8,628 nucleotides of DNA. Source: Akkermansiaceae bacterium (GTDB lineage Bacteria; Verrucomicrobiota; Verrucomicrobiia; Verrucomicrobiales; Akkermansiaceae). Under the pieces are notes generated by a model. That model was not told the origin of the DNA and did no database searches. It worked only from the letters and a program-made list of their open reading frames with translations. The translations under genes were made by a program, and so were the position numbers. Positions 1-6,415 of this stretch are shown here, piece by piece; the first letter of the stretch is position 1; each line of letters begins with the position of its first letter. The stretch spans positions 1-8,628 of the forward strand of contig JALZUI010000032.1 of the NCBI GenBank assembly GCA_023301545.1, in the 5' to 3' direction.

Positions 1-1
1 C

Positions 2-337
2 ATGACAGATCAAGCTTGCCCCCTATGCACGATGGATGAAGTGACCGAAAAAGCAGGAGTACTAGAATGTATAACTTGTGGTCACGAATGGGAGCTCGAT
101 GCCGTGGAGGAGGATCAACCACAGGTTATCAAGGACGCCTTTGGGAATATTTTACAGGACGGTGATGTCGTCCAGATGATTAAGGATAAGAAGCTCAAGG
201 GAACTTCCATCACCCTGAAATGCGGTGATAAATCTAAGCCCATTCGCCTAGCGGACGGAGACCACGACATCAGCTGTAAGATGAACGGGCACTCGATCAT
301 GCTGAAGTCGATGTTTGTGAAGAAGGTCAACCTCTAA
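2..337 (+). CDS. yjdM: PhnA/YjdM-family zinc-ribbon protein
   Basis: Small protein of 111 residues, the usual length for the PhnA/YjdM family. The N-terminal zinc ribbon is visible as two CxxC pairs, C6-x2-C9 (CPLC) and C23-x2-C26 (CITCGHEW). It is followed by the family's SH3-like C-terminal domain at about residues 42-110, with the typical stretches VIKDAFGNIL, DGD, KLKGTS, IRLADGDHDI, CKMNG and FVKKV. The family was named after the E. coli phn region, but YjdM is not required for phosphonate use and its biochemical role is unsettled, so no enzyme activity should be inferred. The ATG lies at the second base of the window, so the ribosome site and any upstream operon partner cannot be seen. 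The family-typical length and N-terminus make this a complete gene. It ends 57 bp before parB on the same strand, so co-transcription is possible. Confidence 0.9.
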   Translation: MTDQACPLCTMDEVTEKAGVLECITCGHEWELDAVEEDQPQVIKDAFGNILQDGDVVQMIKDKKLKGTSITLKCGDKSKPIRLADGDHDISCKMNGHSIMLKSMFVKKVNL

Positions 338-394
338 GCCCCGCTCGCAAAAACGGATTGCATTTTCACCTTCGATACCACAAAGTACTATTCT

Positions 395-1270
395 ATGGCA
401 AAAAAAGCACTTGGAAAAGGGTTGGGCGCACTCATTAAACCTACCCCACAACAAGAATCCATCAAAGATGGCGAAGCGGTCCAACACCTCGCTATCTCTG
501 ACATTCAACCAAGTCCGCTGAATCCACGGAAGGAATTTACTCAGGACGAGATCGCAGAGCTCGCTGATTCGATCCGCCAACATGGAATCATCCAACCCCT
601 TATTGTCCGTAAAGTTGGCAGTCACTATGAATTAATTGCGGGTGAACGCCGCTGGCGCGCATCGCAGAGCGTAAAGCTTAGCACCGTTCCTTCGATCGTC
701 CGCGAAGCCTCTGATCGCGATGTGATCGAGCTCGCGCTCATCGAAAACCTACAGCGCCAAGACCTAAATCCGGTAGAGGAAGCCACAGGCTACCTGCAGC
801 TGGCAAAGGAGTTCAAACTCACGCAAGAGGAAATCGCTAAACAGGTGGGTAAATCCCGTGCTACAGTGGCGAATAGCATGCGCTTACTCGACCTCTGTAC
901 AGAGGTTCAAGCCGCCCTCACTAAAGGCCAACTCAGCGTTGGTCATGCCAAGGTCATCTTAGGGACTAAGGACCACGCTCAGCAAGCCGCGATCGCCGAA
1001 CAAATCATCAGGCAAGGCCTTACCGTCCGCCAAACAGAGAACGCGATCCGCGAGCTCAATAATCCTACTCCAGAACAAGGGGCGCCTAGTTCTACCAAAA
1101 AAGACTCTCCTAGCGCGGAAACCACCGAGCTACAACAAGCCTTACAAAACCACCTTTCTTCCGCTGTCAAAATTTCTAATAACGGGAAAAAAGGAAAGAT
1201 CGAAATCGAGTTCCGTGGCAATGACGACCTCCAGCGTATCCTAGAGACCATTGGCCTCGGCTCGCTTTAA
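395..1270 (+). CDS. parB: ParB chromosome-partitioning protein (ParB/Spo0J)
   Basis: A 291-residue chromosomal ParB. This family binds parS sites near the origin, spreads as a CTP-dependent sliding clamp and works with the ATPase ParA to segregate origins. The N-terminus MAKKALGKGLGALI is the classical ParA-interacting end and fixes the start. The ParB/Srx CTP-binding domain follows, with GIIQPL at about 64-69, GERRWRAS at 83-90 and ENLQRQDLNPVEEA at 107-120. The helix-turn-helix lies at about 132-157 (LTQEEIAKQVGKSRATVANS), with GHAKVIL at 183-189. A polar, poorly conserved linker (about 220-243) leads to the C-terminal dimerisation domain ending near IEIEFRGNDDLQRILETIGL. No Shine-Dalgarno is evident before the ATG. 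No parA is adjacent inside the window; the upstream neighbour is the PhnA-like gene. No complete parS palindrome is seen here. Confidence 0.97.
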   Translation: MAKKALGKGLGALIKPTPQQESIKDGEAVQHLAISDIQPSPLNPRKEFTQDEIAELADSIRQHGIIQPLIVRKVGSHYELIAGERRWRASQSVKLSTVPSIVREASDRDVIELALIENLQRQDLNPVEEATGYLQLAKEFKLTQEEIAKQVGKSRATVANSMRLLDLCTEVQAALTKGQLSVGHAKVILGTKDHAQQAAIAEQIIRQGLTVRQTENAIRELNNPTPEQGAPSSTKKDSPSAETTELQQALQNHLSSAVKISNNGKKGKIEIEFRGNDDLQRILETIGLGSL

Positions 1271-1306
1271 CGGATTCGTCTCTTGTCATTATTCTCAGCT
1301 CACTCT

Positions 1307-1310
1307 AGGG
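1307..1310 (+). promoter_or_regulatory. Weak Shine-Dalgarno for the alpha/beta hydrolase start at 1320
   Basis: AGGG lies 9 nt before the ATG at 1320. It is a weak match, but together with the signal peptide starting at that ATG it favours 1320 over the in-frame upstream codon at 1251, which lies inside parB. Confidence 0.4.
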
Positions 1311-1319
1311 TCATTCCTC

Positions 1320-2564
1320 ATGAGCCTTAGCAGAATTTTAGCGTTTAGCATTCTAACGGTCACTTCCGTATTCGCAAAAGAAGACTACACCCCTCGCCCC
1401 CTCAGAGAACTCTTACCAGCTAGCGTTTTTACGGCGCCTGCGATTCACCCTGCGCCTGATTTTGACGTCTCGGAGGAAATCAAGGCGGTGTTTTATGAAA
1501 CCTTACCTTACAAGGGCAAAAGTACTCGCGCCTTCGCTTATTACGGAATCCCCAAAAGCGATAAGCCCGTTCCTGCGATCGTTTGCGTTCACGGCGGTGG
1601 AGGCCGCGCCTTTGAGGAATGGGTACAGGTTTGGAACGAACGAGGATATGCCGCGATTTCGATGAGCCTAGAAGGCCACATGCCAGGTGAGAAAAGAAGC
1701 GAGAAACTCTCCCACCCCCACTCTGGCCCTAAGCGCGCGGGACGCTTTAATGACAGTAGAGTCCCTCTTGCTGAGCAATGGATGTATCACGCCGTCTCTG
1801 ACATTATTCTAGCCCACTCTTTTCTCCGCTCCCTGCCAGAAGTTGACCCTGAGCGCATTGGTGTCACTGGAATCTCTTGGGGAGGAATTTTGAGCAGTCT
1901 AATCTCTGGCGTGGACGATCGCTTCAAGTGCGCTATCCCGGTCTATGGAGCAGGATTTCTCTACGAGTCCCTTGGCCACTTTAGCTCAGTCAAAAGTGAC
2001 TCGCAAAAATTTTGGGACCCCTCTCATCAATTCAAAAACAGTGACCTTCCCACTCTTTGGGTCAATAGTGATCGCGATGGGCATTTCTCCCTCAACATCA
2101 CCTCTCGCAGCTATGAACTCACCCAAGATCACGCGCAAATCCTAATCTCCCCAGGAATGAAACACGGGCATCATGTCGGCTGGGATCCTGTAAAAACACC
2201 AGAGATTTACACCTTTGCAGATCATCACCTCAAAGGAGGAGAATCACTCGGCCAAATCACGCAACAACCATCCGCGAAAGCTTGTCTTCTTAAATTTCAA
2301 TCGCCCTCACCAATTAAAGAAGCCACCGTTCACTACCTGACGGAGCCTCTTACCTACCGAGAGCAACCTAAAGACAAGCACCCACGCCCGAGCACCTGGC
2401 TCACCTTAGACGCTAACATCGACCCAGCGAACCAAACCGTGACTGCGGAACTCCCTGCTGAGGCGAAAACATACTACGTAAATCTCTCCGATGAACGCGG
2501 GCTCAGAATCTCCAGCAAACTAATTGAAATCAGCGCAGAGCAAGACCTAGAGCCCGGTAAGTAA
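1320..2564 (+). CDS. Secreted alpha/beta hydrolase (acetyl-xylan-esterase / dienelactone-hydrolase-like)
   Basis: A 414-residue protein read from the ATG at 1320. An in-frame start at 1251 overlaps parB and would place 23 residues before the signal peptide, so it is disfavoured. Residues 1-19 (MSLSRILAFSILTVTSVFA) form a Sec signal peptide with likely cleavage before KEDY. The alpha/beta-hydrolase core shows the oxyanion-hole segment HGGGG at 91-95 and the nucleophile elbow G-I-S-W-G with Ser186. D253 in NSDRDGHFSL is the likely acid, and H282 (or H284) in KHGHH the likely catalytic His. About 100 further residues (310-400) look like a small beta-rich appendage. Related secreted hydrolases of Verrucomicrobiota and Planctomycetota are often labelled acetyl xylan esterase or prolyl oligopeptidase family, and an ester substrate on polysaccharide is plausible. 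The true substrate cannot be read from the sequence. The gene is 49 bp downstream of parB and its stop is 3 bp from that of the convergent glycosidase-like gene. Confidence 0.88.
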   Translation: MSLSRILAFSILTVTSVFAKEDYTPRPLRELLPASVFTAPAIHPAPDFDVSEEIKAVFYETLPYKGKSTRAFAYYGIPKSDKPVPAIVCVHGGGGRAFEEWVQVWNERGYAAISMSLEGHMPGEKRSEKLSHPHSGPKRAGRFNDSRVPLAEQWMYHAVSDIILAHSFLRSLPEVDPERIGVTGISWGGILSSLISGVDDRFKCAIPVYGAGFLYESLGHFSSVKSDSQKFWDPSHQFKNSDLPTLWVNSDRDGHFSLNITSRSYELTQDHAQILISPGMKHGHHVGWDPVKTPEIYTFADHHLKGGESLGQITQQPSAKACLLKFQSPSPIKEATVHYLTEPLTYREQPKDKHPRPSTWLTLDANIDPANQTVTAELPAEAKTYYVNLSDERGLRISSKLIEISAEQDLEPGK

Positions 2565-2567
2565 ACG

Positions 2568-3653
2568 TTATTCTGCGGTCTCTGAGGGCTGGGCAAACTC
2601 CTCCCCCATCCACTCTCCTAATTTGACGTAATATCCCGCGCTGGGAAGGTCATCGTGACAGGCGAGAAATAGGTACTCAGGCTTCCCATCCTTCCAGAGA
2701 ATACTAGGGCGCTCACTACGCGCTAAGGTGTGGCCGAAATACTGCTCATTAGTTCGGTAGCCCACCTTAGGAATCCCCCAATCAACTCCGTCCTTAGATT
2801 GGTAAATCAGTCCTGGACGGTAACCTCCGCTCTTAGTTTCGCTCGTGATTAGCGGCGCGCCATCCAGTAAGTTTTTCACTCCCCGGCGGTCTTCTAGAAT
2901 CATGTAGTACATCCCTTCATAGTGAAAAACATAGGGATCCTCGATATCAACCAGGTCCTCACGGTAGCTGATCACTGGATTTTTAGCGTAGTTCACATAC
3001 GGCCCATCCAGCGAGTCACTCTCCGCAAAAGACATTTCACGGATGGCCATTTTTTTAGTCTGCCGATCTGTCATTGACTTAAAATAGATACGGTATTTCC
3101 CCTCTGGAGTTTCGACAAAGGTCGGGTTGGAGGTGTGGACAATCTGATGCCCTTCCATTTCACCAGAGGCTGGAATTATCGGGTTGTTTGGGTTCTCGGT
3201 CCAAGGACCATTCAACGAGGTTGCCGTCGCCATTCCGACCTCCTGCAACGACCCATTCTCATCGCTATGGATATTAAGCAGATAAACCATCACATACTTA
3301 TCCCCCACTTTAGAAATCTGCGGATTATGGTAACTCGCGTCCTTACTGCTAAAAACGTCACCCTCTAAGGTATAAGGCCCTTCTATACTATCTGCAGTCC
3401 AATGAATCACCTTACTATTCCTAATCCACGAACCCGCGTGAGGTATGACGGAGTTAAAAATGTGTAACTTCCCCTTCTCATCATAGATCGGAGCCATCCC
3501 CCAAGTCCACTCATCATCAGCCCCCTCAAGAATAAACTTCCCAGGTGTCTGGTCCTTACAAAACTCAGACATCGTGACCACCTCTTTTGCTTGCGCCGAT
3601 CCTAACATAATACAGGGGAGCGCACTTAATACGATTTTTTGCCAACTATTCAT
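2568..3653 (-). CDS. Secreted five-bladed beta-propeller glycoside hydrolase-like protein (GH43/GH117-type fold)
   Basis: A 361-residue protein with an N-terminal Sec signal peptide (residues 1-22, cleavage after AQA, before KEVV). Cys14 does not sit in a lipobox. The body shows five regularly spaced blade strands of the Gly-Lys-hydrophobic-Tyr-hydrophobic type: GKLHIFNS (61-68), DKYVMVYL (118-125), GKYRIYFKS (185-193), GMYYMILED (247-255) and KPEYLFLAC (324-332). It also has the GH43/GH32-style segments SKVIHWTADSIEGPY (80-94) and EDPYVFHYEG (238-247). These are hallmarks of the five-bladed propeller glycosidases that cleave arabinose, xylose, fructose or anhydro-galactose linkages. Acidic candidates for catalysis are D46/D47, D239 (EDP) and E314 (ERP), but I cannot assign the triad or a GH family with certainty. 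No Shine-Dalgarno is visible before the ATG. It converges on the esterase gene and diverges from murI. Confidence 0.82.
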   Translation of the reverse strand: MNSWQKIVLSALPCIMLGSAQAKEVVTMSEFCKDQTPGKFILEGADDEWTWGMAPIYDEKGKLHIFNSVIPHAGSWIRNSKVIHWTADSIEGPYTLEGDVFSSKDASYHNPQISKVGDKYVMVYLLNIHSDENGSLQEVGMATATSLNGPWTENPNNPIIPASGEMEGHQIVHTSNPTFVETPEGKYRIYFKSMTDRQTKKMAIREMSFAESDSLDGPYVNYAKNPVISYREDLVDIEDPYVFHYEGMYYMILEDRRGVKNLLDGAPLITSETKSGGYRPGLIYQSKDGVDWGIPKVGYRTNEQYFGHTLARSERPSILWKDGKPEYLFLACHDDLPSAGYYVKLGEWMGEEFAQPSETAE

Positions 3654-3805
3654 TAATAGTAAGTACTGTCATCCCGCTCGCTTTTTATCATCTGGTATCA
3701 ACTCCCCTTTAGTAGGCCTCATTCACATCATTTTCCAGCCCTCTCCGCTCTCCTCAGAATAAATCCTTGTTCAACATCGCGCTCCCACTATACGCTAAGG
3801 CTCCC
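3654..3805. other. Divergent intergenic region between the glycosidase-like gene and murI
   Basis: About 150 bp separates the two divergent start codons and must hold the promoter of the glycosidase-like gene, and probably that of murI. I looked for -35/-10 pairs on both strands. On the minus strand, TTGATA (3701-3696) has no acceptable -10 at 16-18 bp. On the plus strand, TTCACA (3722-3727) likewise lacks a -10 at the right distance. No operator palindrome or riboswitch-like fold stood out. Confidence 0.5.
3796..3800 (+). promoter_or_regulatory. Shine-Dalgarno deciding the murI start
   Basis: TAAGG sits 5 nt before the ATG at 3806. The alternative in-frame TTG at 3767 has no purine-rich site ahead of it, so this motif supports ATG 3806 as the translation start. 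Confidence 0.55.
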
Positions 3806-4573
3806 ATGATAGGCATCTTAGACTCTGGACTCGGAGGGCTCTCTGTCTTAAACGAGATCCACCGCATCCTCCCGCAATATTCGCTCCATTACATTGCGGA
3901 CTCCGCTTGGTGCCCCTATGGATCTAAGTCCTACGAGCAAATCCAAGAGCGCGTCACCCTGCTGGTTGACTACCTCATTAGCCAAGGTGCGGAGATCATC
4001 GTGATCGCTTGTAACTCCGCCACCATCGCCTGCGTCGAATACCTCCGTGCGATCTACCCCCTCCCCATTGTTGGCATGGTTCCGGGGGTTAAACCGGCCG
4101 TTAAGCTCTCGCAGAATGGCATTATCGGAGTATTTGCCACCGAAGCCTCCCTCGCAGGTGAGAAATTCCATCGCTTAGTCTCCACTCATGCCCATGACGT
4201 CCAAGTCATCACCCACCCTTGCCCTGATTTTGTCACCTTAGTAGAAGCGGGCCAACTGGAAGGGAACAACACCGACGAGGCTATTCACCGCTACATGCAA
4301 CCGATGACAGAGGCCGATACGATCGTACTAGGTTGCACCCATTACCCCTTTCTCAAAAAACGCATTGCCTCCCTCTACCCCCATAAACAGCTGGTTGATA
4401 CCGGCGAGGCCGTAGCGGAACAAGTCGAGCGACGGTTAGACACCATCGCCCCAACAAAGGCGACCTTCACCTTCCAAACCAGCGGCGACCCAGCACAGGC
4501 CACGCAAGCACTATCCACCCTCTGCCCAGCGATTCCTACTAGCGCCTTCTCCCCTTTCGAGGAGTCTACATAG
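3806..4573 (+). CDS. murI: Glutamate racemase
   Basis: A 255-residue cytoplasmic enzyme that interconverts L- and D-glutamate, providing D-Glu for the peptidoglycan stem peptide. It uses a cofactor-independent two-base mechanism with two cysteines. The catalytic signatures are present: D6-S7 in GILDSGLGGLSVL, PYGS at 37-40, C69 in ACNSAT (first base), GMVPGVKPAV at 90-99, and C177-T178-H179 in GCTHYP (second base). VDTGEAVAEQV at 197-207 is also typical. Length matches the family. The start is set at ATG 3806 because the conserved MIGILDSG begins there and a TAAGG lies just upstream; an in-frame TTG at 3767 would add 13 non-conserved residues. It stands alone on its strand, divergent from the glycosidase-like gene and convergent with the NIDO-barrel gene. 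Confidence 0.96.
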   Translation: MIGILDSGLGGLSVLNEIHRILPQYSLHYIADSAWCPYGSKSYEQIQERVTLLVDYLISQGAEIIVIACNSATIACVEYLRAIYPLPIVGMVPGVKPAVKLSQNGIIGVFATEASLAGEKFHRLVSTHAHDVQVITHPCPDFVTLVEAGQLEGNNTDEAIHRYMQPMTEADTIVLGCTHYPFLKKRIASLYPHKQLVDTGEAVAEQVERRLDTIAPTKATFTFQTSGDPAQATQALSTLCPAIPTSAFSPFEEST

Positions 4574-4574
4574 C

Positions 4575-4639
4575 AAAAAACGAGCTCTCATTACTGAATG
4601 CCCGTTTTATTTAAAGATACTCAATAATGAGTGTACTCG
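4575..4639 (-). terminator. Rho-independent terminator of the NIDO-barrel gene
   Basis: On the minus strand, directly after the TAA at 4643-4641, the transcript can fold with arms at 4639-4621 and 4597-4581. The upper stem is CUCAUUAUUGA against UCAGUAAUGAG, 11 pairs including one U.G wobble. A lower CGAG/CUCG stem sits beyond a small asymmetric internal loop, and the loop is about 23 nt. Six U residues follow (4580-4575). Read from the plus strand, the wobble becomes a C/A mismatch and no T-run follows, so the element favours minus-strand termination. The long loop is the weak point. Confidence 0.65.
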
Positions 4640-4640
4640 C

Positions 4641-6344
4641 TTAGAAAGAGACCGCTACACTTGCAGAAACATTAAAGCTATCGATGTCTGAATCTGCGTA
4701 CCTGACATACTCCGCATCCAAGGCGAGATGAGCTCCTGCCCCAGGATTATAGATCAGACCCGCACCCACAATGTAAGCGTTATCAGGAGTCTCAGGTAAG
4801 AGAATCCCTTCAATATTAGAGTCTTGGTCTTCAAACTCCCTTTCAAAATCAAATCGGATATGAGGATAGAACGTACTTAGGTTTCCATTTTGACGATATG
4901 AAGCTTGGTAACCAACACGAACCTTTGCGCTATCAATAGATACAGCAGGGAAAAAGCCTTGGCGCCCAGCTTCCTCAGAAAAGCTGTCCAATTTCGAATC
5001 CGATGAAGTAAATCTCACAGTAGGACCATGACGAAAGTTTCCATGCTCAAAAACTAAGCCCGCATTGAATGCAATTTGCTCTAAATCAAAATCAGTAGAT
5101 CCAACGCCATTAACTCGGTTTGTATCAAAGCTGCCATCTCCCCTTGAATAAAGTAGGTCTAAGTAAAGATCGGTAGACCCAATGAGATCATCAAAGTTCG
5201 CAGCAATGTATCCAGAAACACTGTACGAATCAATATCTACGTTAAATCCTCCATCAGTGTATTTCGCCTCTCCTCTGCTCCCCGCTCCCGCTAACCCGAA
5301 GTGAAAAGTTTTATTAAGCTGTAACTCAACTCCTACCGTTGCGGTGTGTAGGCTCAATCGTGTTTCAGGAGCCTCTGAAACGATAAACCCTCCAGCATTG
5401 GGGAGAGCGCGAGAATCTGTAGTCTGTGAAAAATAGCGATAGGTACCAAAGGCCTCAAAAGCAATATTATCATTAATTTCAGTATATAAGTTACTGTCCG
5501 AAGCGTTATTAAAACTCGTACGATGCCTTAAAAGACGGTTATTAACATCACCAACACTAAAACTAGAAAGCGCCTGCAGAGAGTCCCTAAGCGCGACTAC
5601 CTCTACAGGAGTAAAGACTAGTAGGAGCTCACCGCCCCTGACCGCAAATCCTAACCGTCCATCTTCTCCGTCGATACTACTGAACCTGTCAATAAGCGCC
5701 TCAGGCCCACCATCCACTAAGGCTCCATTAACCGCTGAGCCGGACAACTCAACGACTGAACCGTCCTCGCCAGAGCCATTAGAGAAGCCCACTCGGGCGG
5801 AGCTCCCACCAAAACCGTCAACTCCTCCGCTAGCATTGCCTGTTTCAAATTGTATTTGAGCATAATTGAATTCGATATCGAATGCTCCCGCTTCCACATC
5901 GGAGCGCTCTACAAGAACGAGCTGAAAAGAATTTAAAAGATCGTCCCGATTGCTAAAGAACCCAACATTCACCCAGTTAACACCGAAGGCGTTGTTTCCA
6001 TTCACTGTGCCTGTACCGTAAACTACTGGCGAAGAACCTAAACCTCTAGTATCGATATCAGCGAAAAAGGGAGCAATGAGAGCGAGGCTCTCTAAGTTAA
6101 CTGTATCCGGCGTAAATGTCGACAGAGGCGCGTTAAAGGTAATATTTCCATTATTGTTAACGTAGGCGGAAGAAAATTCTTCACCAAAGAAGTTAATTCC
6201 AAAGCCCAAAGGTACTAATCCAGTAGATAAATCGTCATTAGCAAGTAAAGTCTGCTGGTTAAAGCCCCCTCGAATTTGAGCATGCACTAAGGGCGCAGCG
6301 CAAAGCGAGTAGAACAGTGTGCGAAGTTGTTTATTCATAATCAT
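4641..6344 (-). CDS. NIDO-domain protein with C-terminal autotransporter-like outer-membrane beta-barrel
   Basis: A 567-residue envelope protein. Residues 1-22 are a Sec signal peptide (cleavage after LVHA, before QIRGG). Residues about 26-245 match the bacterial NIDO (nidogen-like) domain: LVPLGFGINFFG, VNNNGNITFN (62-71), APFFADIDTRG (91-101), YGTGTVNG (109-116), FGVNWVNVG (120-128), NSFQLVLVERSD (138-149), FDIEFNYAQIQFETG (155-169) and SSARVGFSNG (181-190). A probable helix at 248-273 (VVALRDSLQALSSF to DVNNRLLRH) leads into about 280 residues of alternating, aromatic-rich strands. The protein ends in FNVSASVAVSF with a terminal Phe, as expected for a BAM-inserted barrel. This size and preceding helix fit a type V autotransporter domain, with NIDO as the passenger. 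NIDO domains are usually implicated in adhesion or matrix, so a surface role is inferred. The start at 6344 could instead be the ATG at 6338 (M3). There is no clear Shine-Dalgarno. The gene appears more AT-rich than its neighbours by eye. Confidence 0.85.
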   Translation of the reverse strand: MIMNKQLRTLFYSLCAAPLVHAQIRGGFNQQTLLANDDLSTGLVPLGFGINFFGEEFSSAYVNNNGNITFNAPLSTFTPDTVNLESLALIAPFFADIDTRGLGSSPVVYGTGTVNGNNAFGVNWVNVGFFSNRDDLLNSFQLVLVERSDVEAGAFDIEFNYAQIQFETGNASGGVDGFGGSSARVGFSNGSGEDGSVVELSGSAVNGALVDGGPEALIDRFSSIDGEDGRLGFAVRGGELLLVFTPVEVVALRDSLQALSSFSVGDVNNRLLRHRTSFNNASDSNLYTEINDNIAFEAFGTYRYFSQTTDSRALPNAGGFIVSEAPETRLSLHTATVGVELQLNKTFHFGLAGAGSRGEAKYTDGGFNVDIDSYSVSGYIAANFDDLIGSTDLYLDLLYSRGDGSFDTNRVNGVGSTDFDLEQIAFNAGLVFEHGNFRHGPTVRFTSSDSKLDSFSEEAGRQGFFPAVSIDSAKVRVGYQASYRQNGNLSTFYPHIRFDFEREFEDQDSNIEGILLPETPDNAYIVGAGLIYNPGAGAHLALDAEYVRYADSDIDSFNVSASVAVSF

Positions 6345-6386
6345 AGTGTTGTTGTCTTATAAAGCTTAGCTTGTAGAAAAAATGCA

Positions 6387-6392
6387 AGTATA
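6387..6392 (-). promoter_or_regulatory. Possible -10 box for the NIDO-barrel gene
   Basis: Minus-strand TATACT lies 42 bp upstream of the ATG, within the 71-bp gap after the TPR gene. It would give a short 5' leader. No good -35 hexamer lies at 16-18 bp, so the gene may instead be read through from the TPR gene. Confidence 0.3.
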
Positions 6393-6415
6393 ATGGAATT
6401 GACATGTGTAATTTC

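Noticed and set aside
358..391. TTGCAT and TACTAT as a parB promoter
   Set aside because: The spacer is 22 bp and the -10 would end 3 nt before the start codon.
248..625. 125-codon minus-strand open frame across the phnA-parB junction
   Set aside because: It is antisense to two recognised protein families, and its own translation resembles nothing.
1251..1319. Extension of the esterase into parB
   Set aside because: It would bury the signal peptide behind 23 residues and overlap parB by 20 bp; the ATG at 1320 gives a normal signal peptide.
3033..3042. parS-like half-site (CATTTCACGG); another at 7541-7550
   Set aside because: Only one half of the TGTTTCACGTGAAACA palindrome is matched in each case; no complete parS is present in the window.
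3767..3805. Extension of murI to an upstream TTG
   Set aside because: The extra 13 residues are not family-like and the TTG has no ribosome site, whereas ATG 3806 has TAAGG 5 nt upstream and begins the conserved MIGILDSG.
6399..6404. Perfect TTGACA on the plus strand
   Set aside because: The only -10-like hexamer, TATAGA, is 21 bp away, and it would drive transcription antisense into the TPR gene; probably chance.
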